Shown here one piece after another: positions 9,499 through 18,787 of a stretch of DNA of 64,000 bases. A program made the translations under genes and the position numbers. The notes under the pieces were generated by a model. That model was not told the origin of the DNA, ran no database searches, and saw nothing but the letters and a program-made list of their open reading frames with translations. The stretch lies in the NCBI RefSeq assembly GCF_023715205.1, contig NZ_JAMBNR010000002.1:406577-470576 (forward strand). Direction: 5' to 3'. The DNA comes from Mesobacillus maritimus (GTDB lineage Bacteria > Bacillota > Bacilli > Bacillales > Cytobacillaceae). The stretch's first letter is position 1, and each line of letters begins with the position of its first letter.

Positions 9499-9523
9499 GC
9501 GAACAGTGACAGGCACTGTTCGC
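9499..9523 (+). terminator. Hairpin after the small ORF pair
   Basis: A perfect 10-bp stem GCGAACAGTG (9499-9508) / CACTGTTCGC (9514-9523) with loop ACAGG. No T-run follows, so it may be a weak terminator, a processing site or a short palindromic repeat. Confidence 0.4.
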
Positions 9524-9908
9524 TATGTTGTCACTGTAAATCATACTAATAAAAAAAGTATTTTACACTGGATTATATCGTATGGTTTAATTATGTTATT
9601 CCGAATATTAAAATAAATAGGAGAGTCTCTTTATTAACATCGGAATAAATATTGAATCCTTGTTAGATGAAATCCTTAAAGTAGGATAAAAAGTGGTTGA
9701 ATATAAAGAGAATCGATTTAAGAAAAAAATGCATCTTCTTTTGATTCTATATTTGAGAAGTGATATTAAATTATCACATAAGGAAAGTTACTAGATTTAG
9801 AAAAAAGTTTAAAGAATACTATCAAATTTACAATACGATGATAAAGATCCTGTTGGTTCCAGTGAATGTATTGGAGAGAACCATTTTAATTGGATGGGAG
9901 GATAAATA
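9524..9908 (+). other. Intergenic, AT-rich, no gene seen
   Basis: 385 bases of short broken frames. The last part carries the GGGAGG ribosome site for the MBL-fold gene at 9909. No clear promoter or repeat. Confidence 0.4.
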
Positions 9909-10898
9909 ATGAATAAGGTAGTAAACCCTCAAAAAGTAGCACAGGGAATTTATCAGATAGAGATACCGACTCCATTTCCTGTTGGACCAGTAAACGTCTA
10001 TCTTCTTGAAGGAGATTGCCTAACACTTGTTGATGTGGGACCGCTCACAGAGGAGGCATGGCAAACATTGTCTCAGGGACTTAAGGAAATCGGATATGAG
10101 ATCACCGATATACAGCAAATTGTGTTGACTCATCATCACGTCGATCATTTCGGGTTGTTGGAACGTGTTCGAAAGGTTTCCGGAGCTCGAACGTATGCTC
10201 ATCCGATGGCGGTTCCTTATGTAGAATTAAACGGGAAATTCTTGTCTTATCATTCTCGTTTTTTCTTTGAGCTTTATACCGAATGTGGTGTTCCAGAGGA
10301 GTCTCTAACAGTGATTGATAAATTCCATAATAGGACGATGACGAAATTTTGTGAGAAAAGCCAAATAGATGAATGCTTAAAGCATGAACAAACCCTTCCG
10401 AATATGCCTGAATGGCAAATACTCTATACACCTGGGCACGCACAAAGCCAAATTTCTTTATACAGAGAGAGTGATCGTGTGATGATTGCGGGGGACCATA
10501 TCATCGAGCATATCTCATCAAATGCGTTTATTGAACCTCCTCAGAACCAGTCCGGAAGTCGTCCGCTTACCCTTATTCAGTATCGTACCGCTTTGGAAAT
10601 GTGCGCGGACAAAGAGATTGAGATCATTTTTTCAGGTCACGGTGTCCCTGTAACCAACCATCGTGAGAAGATTTTGGAGAGACTCCAGAAAAATTGGCTT
10701 AGGACAGACAAGCTGCGAAGCTTTTTGAAAGATGGGGAAAAGACAGCTTACGAACTGACGACATTACTATTTCCCAACGCCTATAAAAAAGAGCTTGCGC
10801 TTACTTTGTCAGAGACATTGGGGCACATTGATTTGCTGCGAATTCTTCATCAAATTGAAGTTAAGAGAAGGAATGGAGTTTTGTATTATTCCTTGTAA
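9909..10898 (+). CDS. MBL-fold metallo-hydrolase
   Basis: 329 aa. The metal motif is THHHVDHFGL (about residues 75-84), with downstream ligands in YTPGHAQSQISLY, IAGDHII and FSGHGVP: the full beta-lactamase-fold set (HxHxDH, H, D, H). The C-terminal about 75 residues (YELTTLLFPNAYKKELALTLSETLGHIDLL) form the winged-helix-like tail seen in the hydroxyacylglutathione hydrolase/LACTB2-type branch. Likely a cytosolic two-zinc thioesterase or hydrolase; substrate unknown. GGGAGG lies before the ATG, and it is monocistronic with its own terminator. Confidence 0.85.
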   Translation: MNKVVNPQKVAQGIYQIEIPTPFPVGPVNVYLLEGDCLTLVDVGPLTEEAWQTLSQGLKEIGYEITDIQQIVLTHHHVDHFGLLERVRKVSGARTYAHPMAVPYVELNGKFLSYHSRFFFELYTECGVPEESLTVIDKFHNRTMTKFCEKSQIDECLKHEQTLPNMPEWQILYTPGHAQSQISLYRESDRVMIAGDHIIEHISSNAFIEPPQNQSGSRPLTLIQYRTALEMCADKEIEIIFSGHGVPVTNHREKILERLQKNWLRTDKLRSFLKDGEKTAYELTTLLFPNAYKKELALTLSETLGHIDLLRILHQIEVKRRNGVLYYSL

Positions 10899-10972
10899 TT
10901 TTTAATCTAGATTGCTCGAAACGAATGAATCTCAATCGTCTGATATTAGAATAAAAATTTTCCCAAAAAGAT

Positions 10973-11008
10973 AGCCAAACATCGCATATGGATGATTGGC
11001 TTTTTTTG
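10973..11008 (+). terminator. Terminator after the MBL-fold gene
   Basis: Stem AGCCAAACATC (10973-10983) with GATGATTGGCT (10991-11001, one mismatch), followed by a run of T. Confidence 0.85.
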
Positions 11009-11136
11009 TGTGGACCCAGGGAGCTAGTTAAGTAAAGGTATAGCGGAATATGTTCCAACCGTTGTAGTATTCCTTCATTCCAAATTTATGGTACTTCATT
11101 GCTATTCTTTAGTTATTTGGAACAGATAATAAAAAT

Positions 11137-11167
11137 GGGTGAAACAATAGTGTTTCATCCTTTTTTA
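11137..11167 (+). terminator. Terminator-like hairpin upstream of the organic-acid operon
   Basis: GGGTGAAAC (11137-11145) pairs with GTTTCATCC (11152-11160) with one G-T pair, followed by TTTTTT. No gene ends just before it, so it may insulate the operon or act as a leader attenuator. An inverted repeat ATTCAT-N6-ATGAAT at 11216-11233, just before the operon, could be an operator. Confidence 0.6.
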
Positions 11168-11322
11168 ATGAAAAAAAAACTAAGTTAAGAGTTTTAAAAC
11201 AAAAATAGTTTGAATATTCATAAAATGATGAATAAAAAACGTACAACCTCATAGTCTAAGTAAAAAGCATATCACATAATATCTCAATTTAAAGATTAAT
11301 TTATGGATTGGAGAGAGTTCAT

Positions 11323-12882
11323 TTGAATCAATTCGAAGAGAAATCAATGAATCATTATATTGATGAGCTAGTCAATCGAAAGGAAAAGGCAAAGCTAGGA
11401 GGAGGAGAAGATAAAATTTCGCGTCAGCACGAAAGCGGATATTTAACAGGTAGGGAACGGATCAATAAACTTGTTGACGCAGATTCGTTTATTGAGTTTG
11501 GTTTGCTCGCCCATTCAGATCAGCCTGGAGCTGAGGAAAAAAGTGCGGGTGATGGAATCATTACTGGTTTAGCAAAGGTCGATGGGAGACCTGTAGTTGT
11601 ACAAGCTGCAGATAAGACTGTTTTTGCTGGGACGGAAGGGATGGTCTATTTTCGTAAAACTAGAGCCCTTCATGATTATGCGTTAAAACGTGGATTGCCT
11701 ATGCTCAACTTAAAAGAAGGTGGAGGTCTGCGAATGCCAGATGGGATGGGTGCAGATAAATTCAGCCAAATGCTGTTTTGGGACGAGCTTCTTTTACATA
11801 ATCGGCGAGTGCCTATGATCACGTCCATTCTAGGGGATAGTTTTGGAGGTCCAACATGGGTAGCGGCAACCTCGGATTTTGTGAACCAATTAAAAGGGAC
11901 AACCATGGCTGTTGCCGGACCAAGGATGTTAGAAGTTGCAACCGGAGAAAGAGTGAGCAATGAAGAACTTGGTGGTTGGAAAATACATGCTAATTATACT
12001 GGGCAAGTAGACAGTTTCACAGAAAGTGAAGATGAAAGTATTAAGGAGTTAAAACAGTTCTTAGGATATATGCCTTCAAATGCAAATGAGCTCCCTCCTT
12101 ATAAGGAAACGGATGACAACCCATATCGAAGATTAGATAGAATCGTAGATATTGTACCGACTAGAAGAACTCGTGCCTATAATATGAAAAAAGTCATTCA
12201 GGAAATCGTTGATGATGGTCTATTTATGGAACTAAAAGCCCTATATGGGGAAGCACTTATTACTGCATTAGCTAGGATAAATGGAAGAGTAGTGGGGATT
12301 ATCGCAAATCAGCCAATGAAATTTGCTGGGGCTGCGGGAGCAAAGGAATGTGAGAAGGCAACAGATTTTATTTGTTTATGTGACTCCTACAATATCCCAT
12401 TAATCTTTTTACATGATATACCAGGATTCAGAGTTTCTTCAGAAGCTGAAAAAGTAAAAATGCCCACTAAAATTATGATGTGGAATCAGGCCTTAGCCCA
12501 GTCAACTGTACCGAAAATCTCCGTTGTTATTCGAAAAAGTATTGGTGCAGCATATGCGAATATGGGAGGCCCTACAATGGGGGCAGATTTTGTTGTTGCT
12601 TGGCCAACAGCTGAAATAAACTTTACAGGGCCAGAGGTTGGAGTCAATGTGGTTTACGGTCGGCAATTACAACATTCGAAGAATCCAAAAGAGGATCGCA
12701 GAAAACTATTGGAGTTATGGGGCTTTGATAGTTCACCTTATGTAGCAGCGGGTAAACATTTAATCGACGATGTGATTGACCCACGAGATACCAGAAAGTT
12801 TCTTTCACAAACTTTAGAATTCTCTTGTGGAAACGGAGTCATTGGTGAACACAGACTTTCTAATTGGCCGACAGGGTTTTAA
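11323..12882 (+). CDS. Acyl-CoA carboxylase carboxyltransferase (beta) subunit
   Basis: 519 aa from the TTG at 11323, which has GGAGAG about 7 bases upstream; the longer frame from 11308 has no site. It carries both halves of the carboxyltransferase crotonase fold: KEGGGLRMPDG with SFGGPTWVAATSD in the N-half, and FAGAAGAKECEKATDFICLCD, FLHDIPGFRVS and GAAYANMGGPTMGADFVVAWP in the C-half. This is the layout of propionyl-, methylcrotonyl- and glutaconyl-CoA enzymes, which move CO2 between carboxybiotin and an acyl-CoA. No biotin carboxylase or biotin carrier gene is near, which is odd for a self-standing carboxylase. It leads an operon with a symporter and an acyl-CoA synthetase. Confidence 0.85.
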   Translation: MNQFEEKSMNHYIDELVNRKEKAKLGGGEDKISRQHESGYLTGRERINKLVDADSFIEFGLLAHSDQPGAEEKSAGDGIITGLAKVDGRPVVVQAADKTVFAGTEGMVYFRKTRALHDYALKRGLPMLNLKEGGGLRMPDGMGADKFSQMLFWDELLLHNRRVPMITSILGDSFGGPTWVAATSDFVNQLKGTTMAVAGPRMLEVATGERVSNEELGGWKIHANYTGQVDSFTESEDESIKELKQFLGYMPSNANELPPYKETDDNPYRRLDRIVDIVPTRRTRAYNMKKVIQEIVDDGLFMELKALYGEALITALARINGRVVGIIANQPMKFAGAAGAKECEKATDFICLCDSYNIPLIFLHDIPGFRVSSEAEKVKMPTKIMMWNQALAQSTVPKISVVIRKSIGAAYANMGGPTMGADFVVAWPTAEINFTGPEVGVNVVYGRQLQHSKNPKEDRRKLLELWGFDSSPYVAAGKHLIDDVIDPRDTRKFLSQTLEFSCGNGVIGEHRLSNWPTGF

Positions 12883-12926
12883 TACCTATTTTAAAATACT
12901 AGGACTTAGCCAAAGGAGGTGATAGA

Positions 12927-13367
12927 ATGCTATCTTTCGAGAAAAATAAATGGGAAGCCTATGTGGGCTTTTCCCAAAACGAAGCACTGAAGGTATTGGA
13001 AAAAGCCTTGGATGAAAATGGCGTTGAATATAACCTTACAAAAGGGAAACCAAATGTAATGTACGACTCAAAAAATGACCAATTCATCATAAAAACAGAT
13101 GATATGTGTATTGCGCTAATTTACGTTTCCGCCGACCCGATTACGAGATTGTTTGCAAATTTAATCGGGACAGGGGATAGGTTAGGTGGTATCACATTAA
13201 TCTCTATTAAATATGCAAATAAAACCCAATTAATACCAATATTGAATTCGTTTGTTAAACATTCAACCAACCATCCATGGAAAATAAATGCTCACCCGCG
13301 GTTCCAATTTGCAGTCTTATTGCAATTAATAAATAAATTCAAATGGAAAAAAGTTACTATGGATTGA
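12927..13367 (+). CDS. Hypothetical protein in the organic-acid operon
   Basis: 146 aa with a strong AAAGGAGGTGAT site before the ATG. It begins MLSFEKNKWEAYVGFSQNEA and has no recognised domain, signal peptide or membrane helix. The alternating hydrophobic pattern suggests a mixed alpha/beta soluble protein. Its position between the carboxyltransferase and the transporter genes suggests a role in the same pathway, but nothing in the sequence says which. Confidence 0.65.
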   Translation: MLSFEKNKWEAYVGFSQNEALKVLEKALDENGVEYNLTKGKPNVMYDSKNDQFIIKTDDMCIALIYVSADPITRLFANLIGTGDRLGGITLISIKYANKTQLIPILNSFVKHSTNHPWKINAHPRFQFAVLLQLINKFKWKKVTMD

Positions 13368-13409
13368 GAAAAAATGATATAAGCTACTAATTATTAATGG
13401 GAGGTAAAA

Positions 13410-13649
13410 ATGCAAGAGAATAATTGGTTTCCATTACCACGGCGGGATGGTCTATTTATCTTAGGGTTGCTTTTGTATACAGTCATTTTCTTTTCTCCTT
13501 GGACCTATAATGTCATGATTTTGAATATCTCGTTGCTAGCCTGGGGTGCTTATTTGCTTTGTATACTCGCCCCATTAACCGGAATCATGCTCGCTTTAAA
13601 AGATAAGGAAGCAAATCTAGAGACGAATATAGAGGGAGGAGAGTCTTAA
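13410..13649 (+). CDS. Small membrane subunit next to a sodium/solute symporter
   Basis: 79 aa with two hydrophobic helices (about residues 14-33, LFILGLLLYTVIFFS, and about 37-63) and an acidic C-terminus. Small two-helix proteins of this shape are regularly encoded directly before SSS-family symporters. Its stop is 2 bases from the symporter start. GGGAGG precedes the ATG. Probably needed for assembly or activity of the transporter. Confidence 0.7.
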   Translation: MQENNWFPLPRRDGLFILGLLLYTVIFFSPWTYNVMILNISLLAWGAYLLCILAPLTGIMLALKDKEANLETNIEGGES

Positions 13650-13651
13650 AT

Positions 13652-15109
13652 ATGCGAATAACTGAAACAGTTATTATGATTATATATTTGTTGTTCTGTA
13701 TCCTCCTTGGTGTTTTGTCTCAGAGACGAATTTCGTCATCAAATCAAGGAATAGATGAATATTACGCTGCCGGTAGGAATATCGGGACAGGAATGAACTC
13801 TTTAGCTATGTTGGCTGCACTAGGTAGTGGCGGGTCTTTTATGGCTATTGTTGGAACTGCATGGAATTTAGGCATTCCTTTCATTGGCTGGATGGTAGTA
13901 GGATCATGTGTTGGCTTCCCTCTAGCTAGTATTCTAGTAGCAAGGCAATTAAGAAACTCTAAAAAAATAACTGTCTCAGAATTTATTGAGGATCGTTACA
14001 AAGGTAGCAATTTCCTCAAGATTGCTGTACCCATTATTATCATTATAGGTTCCGGAATGTATCTGATGTCCCAAATGAAGGCAGGAGGTTTAATGACCTC
14101 TTATGTAACGGGGCTGAATTACGAGTGGGGTTTAGTCATTATTAGTATCGTTTTCTTCCTGTATGTTTCAATGGGTGGGATGTTAGCGGTTACATGGACA
14201 AATATTCTCCAAGGTCTATTACTATCGCTTCTTACAATTTTACTTGTAGTTGCAGGGATCATTAACTTGCCGATTGGCTGGGGTGAATTCTTAAAGAGCG
14301 CAACCGAGCAAAATGCTGCATTAGGTATTGCAGGTGGAACGGTTCCTATCGCAGGCTATATTGGTGCATTTTTAACTTGGGCAACAGCGGTATGTGTAAC
14401 ACCACATTTAATTATGCGAGTATTTACTGCCTCCACAATTAAATCAGCTAAATTGTCTCTTAATATTAGTATGTTGATTTTTGGGCTTCTAATGGCATCA
14501 ACAATCTTTGTTATCGTTCCTTATGTACCTACTTTAGGTGAGACGGTACTTCAAAGTAATCCTTCTGATATGTGGATGTTATTGATTGCCGAAAACTTTT
14601 TCGGTCCATTACTAATGGGAATCATTGCAGCTGGCGTGCTAGCAGCAGTTATGTCCTCAACAGATGCTTTGCTTTTAGCGATAAGCAGTTCTGTGGCCTA
14701 TGATTTATACAAAGGAGTTGTAAAACCAGATGCAACTCGCACCCAAATTCTGAAAGTTTCTGGAATAGCTACATGGATTATAGGTATTTTTGTCATGATC
14801 CTTACCCTTAATCCTCCTCCGTTTCTAATTGTTCTATATACAGCAGCTGTTGGCTTTATGGTTTCCTCATTCTTTAGCCCAATCGTGTTAGGGATTTGGT
14901 GGAAACGGACAAATAATATTGGGGCAATCGCTGGTTTAATCTCAGGCTCCGTTTCTTTCATGATCGCCTTTTTGTTTTTCGACTTACCATATAACTCCGA
15001 AATCCTTATCGGACTTCCAATCTCTTTACTTGTTACGATTGTTGTTTCGTCGTTGACAGAAAAGCCTTCTAAGGAAGTTATTTCTAGAATGGAATCTTAT
15101 CATCGGTAA
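13652..15109 (+). CDS. Sodium:solute symporter (SSS family)
   Basis: 485 aa with about 13 predicted membrane helices. Family marks are DEYYAAGRNIGTG after helix 1, GSGGSFMAIVG, VSMGGMLAVTWTNILQG in the middle and AAVMSSTDALLLAISSSVAYDLY near residue 340, which resembles the sodium-site helix of PutP/PanF-type carriers. Substrates of the family include proline, pantothenate and monocarboxylates. With an acyl-CoA synthetase next in line, import of a carboxylate is the likely job. It overlaps no gene but follows the small subunit after 2 bases. Confidence 0.85.
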   Translation: MRITETVIMIIYLLFCILLGVLSQRRISSSNQGIDEYYAAGRNIGTGMNSLAMLAALGSGGSFMAIVGTAWNLGIPFIGWMVVGSCVGFPLASILVARQLRNSKKITVSEFIEDRYKGSNFLKIAVPIIIIIGSGMYLMSQMKAGGLMTSYVTGLNYEWGLVIISIVFFLYVSMGGMLAVTWTNILQGLLLSLLTILLVVAGIINLPIGWGEFLKSATEQNAALGIAGGTVPIAGYIGAFLTWATAVCVTPHLIMRVFTASTIKSAKLSLNISMLIFGLLMASTIFVIVPYVPTLGETVLQSNPSDMWMLLIAENFFGPLLMGIIAAGVLAAVMSSTDALLLAISSSVAYDLYKGVVKPDATRTQILKVSGIATWIIGIFVMILTLNPPPFLIVLYTAAVGFMVSSFFSPIVLGIWWKRTNNIGAIAGLISGSVSFMIAFLFFDLPYNSEILIGLPISLLVTIVVSSLTEKPSKEVISRMESYHR

Positions 15110-15181
15110 GGAATCCATCAATACAACAATGTATTATTTTGGAGAAGTTATTATCACGTTCTAATAGAAGGGAGTAGGATT

Positions 15182-16891
15182 ATGAAAGAAAAAGATTATC
15201 TAAATCAGCTTAATAGCTTATGGAATAAAAATTGGCCAGCTAATCTACCTAAAGAAGCTAATTATCCCTTTGGAGAAAAATTGATTACCGAGTATTTAAG
15301 TGAATGGGCAGAAATTCATCCAAATAAAACCTGTTTAATATGGTATGGACATGAAATAACGTACAAACAATTAGATGATTTAAGTAGTAAATTTGCTTCG
15401 TATTTAGCTGAAAAAGGACTACAAAAGGGAGATCGAGTCGCTGTATTTCTTCCGACTAGTCCTCAATTTCATATAGTATTTTGTGGAATTTTAAAATTAG
15501 GATGTATACATGTCCCTGTAAACCCGATGTTTAAAGAGCAGGAATTATTATATGAACTAAATGATACGAGTGCCAAATTGATTGTTACAACGGTGGATTT
15601 ATATCCGTTGGTTGAAAAGGTGAGGAAGAAAACTAGTTTACAAGAAGTCATTTCAACTAGGATTGAAGACTTTCTTCCAGACAATCCTACAATACCGGTT
15701 CATCCATCACTACTCACTAAAAATGAAAAAATTTTAGAAGTACCGGATTTAATGAAGATTTTGGATCAACAAAGTACAATTTATCCTAAATATGAAATAA
15801 GCCTAGATGATGTTGCTGCCTTAAATTATACAGGCGGTACCACTGGAGTACCTAAGGGGTGTGAACATACACAACGTCATATGGTTTATACCTGTGCAAC
15901 AGTGTCTACTTTTACAAACCAATATCAATCAGAGGATATCGTTTTAGCCTATCTACCATCCTTTTGGATTGCTGGCCAAGGTGTATGTGTGCTAATGCCA
16001 ATATTCACTGGAGTAACTCATATCATCCTTGGACGTTGGGATGCAGAGGCGGTATTACAGGCAATCGAAAAATATAAAGTCACACATACTGGCGGAATAC
16101 TAGATAACTTTGTAGAGTTAATGAACCGAGAAGATATTGAAGAGTATGATTTAAGTTCAATTAGAGACATTTCTGTAGCTTCCTTTGTAAAGAAAATGAA
16201 CATAGATTATCGAAAAAAATGGAAAGAACTATCAGGAAGCACAATGAGAGAAATGGCCTACGGAATGACAGAAACGTGTACATTTGATACTTTTACGACT
16301 GGTTTACAAGAAAATGATCTTGATTTAAAGGGTCAGCCAGTCTTTGTTGGAATACCAATGCCAGGGACAGAAATGAAGATTGTTGATTTTGAATCTGGGA
16401 AACTGGTTCCATTAGGTAGTGAGGGAGAGATTGTCATTCGAACCCCATCTTTGCTCACCTCCTATTGGAATAAACCAGAAGAAACAGAGAAGGCTCTCCG
16501 AAATGGTTGGCTTCACACTGGAGATGTTGGTTTAATTGATGAAGATGGATTTGTTCACTTTTTAGGACGCAGAAAAGAAATGCTCAAAGTAAAAGGAATG
16601 AGTGTATCACCACCAGAAATTGAATCGATATTAAGTCGGCACCCGGCAGTAATCGGTTGTGGAGTGATTGGGAAAGAACATGAGGAAAAAGGTGAAATTC
16701 CAGTTGCCTTTGTGCAACTGAACCCAGATTACCAAAGTGCTCCAAGTAAAGATGACCTACAAAATTGGTGTAAAGAGCAAATGGCCGTGTATAAGGTTCC
16801 AGTAGTAATCATCATTGAAGAACTTCCTTTAACGGCAACTGGGAAGGTTAAAAAAGAGGAATTGAAGAAACTGTTATATAAAATGATTTAA
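15182..16891 (+). CDS. AMP-dependent acyl-CoA synthetase/ligase
   Basis: 569 aa. Adenylate-forming motifs: P-loop-like NYTGGTTGVPKG (about residue 217), EMAYGMTETC (about 356), WLHTGDVGLIDEDGFVHFLGRRKEMLKVKG (hinge, about 440) and the catalytic lysine region PLTATGKVKKEEL at the end. It activates a carboxylic acid to its CoA thioester using ATP. As last gene of the 11.3-16.9 kb operon it would act on the acid brought in by the symporter, and its product could then meet the carboxyltransferase. GGGAG precedes the ATG. Chain length and substrate are undetermined. Confidence 0.85.
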   Translation: MKEKDYLNQLNSLWNKNWPANLPKEANYPFGEKLITEYLSEWAEIHPNKTCLIWYGHEITYKQLDDLSSKFASYLAEKGLQKGDRVAVFLPTSPQFHIVFCGILKLGCIHVPVNPMFKEQELLYELNDTSAKLIVTTVDLYPLVEKVRKKTSLQEVISTRIEDFLPDNPTIPVHPSLLTKNEKILEVPDLMKILDQQSTIYPKYEISLDDVAALNYTGGTTGVPKGCEHTQRHMVYTCATVSTFTNQYQSEDIVLAYLPSFWIAGQGVCVLMPIFTGVTHIILGRWDAEAVLQAIEKYKVTHTGGILDNFVELMNREDIEEYDLSSIRDISVASFVKKMNIDYRKKWKELSGSTMREMAYGMTETCTFDTFTTGLQENDLDLKGQPVFVGIPMPGTEMKIVDFESGKLVPLGSEGEIVIRTPSLLTSYWNKPEETEKALRNGWLHTGDVGLIDEDGFVHFLGRRKEMLKVKGMSVSPPEIESILSRHPAVIGCGVIGKEHEEKGEIPVAFVQLNPDYQSAPSKDDLQNWCKEQMAVYKVPVVIIIEELPLTATGKVKKEELKKLLYKMI

Positions 16892-16926
16892 TATTAGTAC
16901 CTCAAAAAAATTTGAACGCAAAGTAT

Positions 16927-16960
16927 GAACGGGACAGGGGTATCTTTGTCCCGTTTTCTC
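16927..16960 (+). terminator. Terminator of the organic-acid operon
   Basis: AACGGGACA (16928-16936) pairs with TGTCCCGTT (16947-16955), loop GGGGTATCTT, then TTCTCT. Confidence 0.85.
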
Positions 16961-17056
16961 TGTTTATTCTTATTACACTTGAATTTATGCTTAATGAAAA
17001 AAAGGGCATGTTATATATTGAATAGTTTTTAGAATCAATTACAAAAAGGGATAATC

Positions 17057-18259
17057 ATGGGGGACAAAATGGAAGAAGAATTGCAGGTTCTAGAGGATTT
17101 TTTAATCGATATTGAATTGCTGGATCAATTAGAATCACGTATATCTGAGTTTAATGTTTTTGAAACACTTGGAATCTTTCAGACTGAGATCCGTCATAGT
17201 AACGTACTCTCTTGGTTAATTAAACCCTTGGAAAACCACGGTTTGAGCGAAACTTTTCTTAGAAAATTGATGCAACAGATTTTTATAGGCAACCGAAATT
17301 ATATGAAGCAAATTGGGGTCTCTATGTTAGAGGTAACGACTATGGATCTAACTGATGTACAGGTTATGCGTGAATGGAAAAACATAGATATAACTATCGT
17401 TTCTGAAGAGAATAACATGGTTTTGGTAATTGAAAATAAGGTTCTTAGTAAGGAGTCCAAACATCAACTTAAAAAGTATTTAAATATTATAACAACGGAA
17501 TATCCAAATTACCGCAAAATATTTGTCTACCTAACACCGGAAGGGGATATCCCTTCCGATCAGGAAAACTGGTTGATTTTCAGCTACCATCAAGTACTCG
17601 ATATTCTTATTAAAGCAAAGGACTTGAGAAAAGACTTTATTAATGAAAGAGTCGAACAATTTCTAGACCAGTATATCGAAATCTTGAGGAGGTATTTTAT
17701 GGGGGATAACGAGTTAGAAAAAATATGTCGTGAAATCTATTTTAAACATCAGAAGGCATTGGATTTAATTTTTGAATATAAACCTGATTTAGATTTAGAA
17801 ATAAGTAAGTATATCGAAGATTTGATTGAGTCGAATAGAAAATTCAGCCTGGATACTAGTTCGAAAACATATGTAAGATTTATCTCGAAAAATATAGATG
17901 AACTGATTCCAAGGCAGGGTCAAGGATGGACTAAAACAAAGAGGATATTGCTTTGGGAGTTTCAAAATCGTAATGATAAATTGTCTCTTAAGTTAATCAT
18001 TGGTCCTGGTGAACAAGAAATAAGAGAGAAACTCTATAAAATAAGCGAAAAACATCCATCGTTGTTTAAATCTAGAATGTCTACCCTTTCCGGTTTATAT
18101 ACACAGATATATTCAACGGAAATACTCCCCAAAAATTTCCTTAATGACCAGGATGACCTTGAGGTAATTAAAAATAAAATAAATCAAAAGTTGGAAAAAC
18201 TCTTCGTTGGAGATCTTAAACAAATAGAAGATGTATTAGTGCAGGAATATAATAACTGA
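17057..18259 (+). CDS. PD-(D/E)XK nuclease family protein (PDDEXK_4-like)
   Basis: 400 aa. The N-terminus (FETLGIFQTEIRHSNVLSWLIKP) is the usual opening of this nuclease-like family. The catalytic-type motif is REWKNIDITI, then MVLVIENKVLSKESKHQLKKY (about residues 108-140): D, then ExK, then the Q of motif IV. The C-terminal about 180 residues are unassigned and may bind a target. It is monocistronic with its own terminator. These proteins are common in defence islands, but this one has no methylase or helicase partner in its own transcript. Start: ATG 17057 with AAAAAGGGA upstream; ATG 17069 is an alternative. Confidence 0.75.
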   Translation: MGDKMEEELQVLEDFLIDIELLDQLESRISEFNVFETLGIFQTEIRHSNVLSWLIKPLENHGLSETFLRKLMQQIFIGNRNYMKQIGVSMLEVTTMDLTDVQVMREWKNIDITIVSEENNMVLVIENKVLSKESKHQLKKYLNIITTEYPNYRKIFVYLTPEGDIPSDQENWLIFSYHQVLDILIKAKDLRKDFINERVEQFLDQYIEILRRYFMGDNELEKICREIYFKHQKALDLIFEYKPDLDLEISKYIEDLIESNRKFSLDTSSKTYVRFISKNIDELIPRQGQGWTKTKRILLWEFQNRNDKLSLKLIIGPGEQEIREKLYKISEKHPSLFKSRMSTLSGLYTQIYSTEILPKNFLNDQDDLEVIKNKINQKLEKLFVGDLKQIEDVLVQEYNN

Positions 18260-18331
18260 TTTAAAGTTGCTTTTGATATAAATTTGTTCAATGCCTAACT
18301 TAGTACATGTTTATTTTTGCCCTCACGTGAA

Positions 18332-18361
18332 GCGTTCAGAAAACCTCTGAACGTTTTTTTG
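18332..18361 (+). terminator. Terminator after the PD-(D/E)XK gene
   Basis: CGTTCAGA (18333-18340) pairs with TCTGAACG (18346-18353), followed by seven T. Confidence 0.85.
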
Positions 18362-18669
18362 GGATTTAAGTATTAAGTTGTCCCTTGAGTTAATATTGCA
18401 TTTCCAGTAATTAATAGTCCGTATTTGTTGTACTGACAACTTATATATATTAATATAATGTAATAGATTGGTAATTTTATAGGGATGTTAGCATAGGAGT
18501 AAGTAGCTAACATATGACAATGATCTCCAGCTGCAACGAGGGATGAACAACTTCATTCCTTATGTGCACTAATAGGGGGATCTTCTTGAAAGCGTATTAT
18601 TTATCTTATAAGAGCACGCAAACAGCAGTGTACGAATGTTGCTGTACCATAAAAAATAAAACAGAGGGT

Positions 18670-18691
18670 GATATCTCGGATCCAAGATATC
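18670..18691 (+). promoter_or_regulatory. 22-bp near-perfect palindrome in the leader of the GHKL operon
   Basis: GATATCT(18670-18676)-CGGATCCA-AGATATC(18685-18691). Only one symmetric base pair breaks the palindrome, and the centre is GGATCC. It lies about 100 bases upstream of the GHKL ATPase start. Candidate operator, or a hairpin in the 5' leader; no T-run follows. Confidence 0.4.
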
Positions 18692-18787
18692 GAAGAAGAA
18701 TCTTTGGGGTTAGTCCCAACCCACTCCAAAAAGCAGTAAAAACCAAAAGTAATTTTACATTTTAGAGGAATAGATGAGGTGTATAGA

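Noticed and set aside
18562..18765. 67-codon open frame upstream of the GHKL ATPase
   Set aside because: No start context or domain, Cys-rich random-looking sequence, and it runs through the palindrome at 18670; more likely leader DNA.
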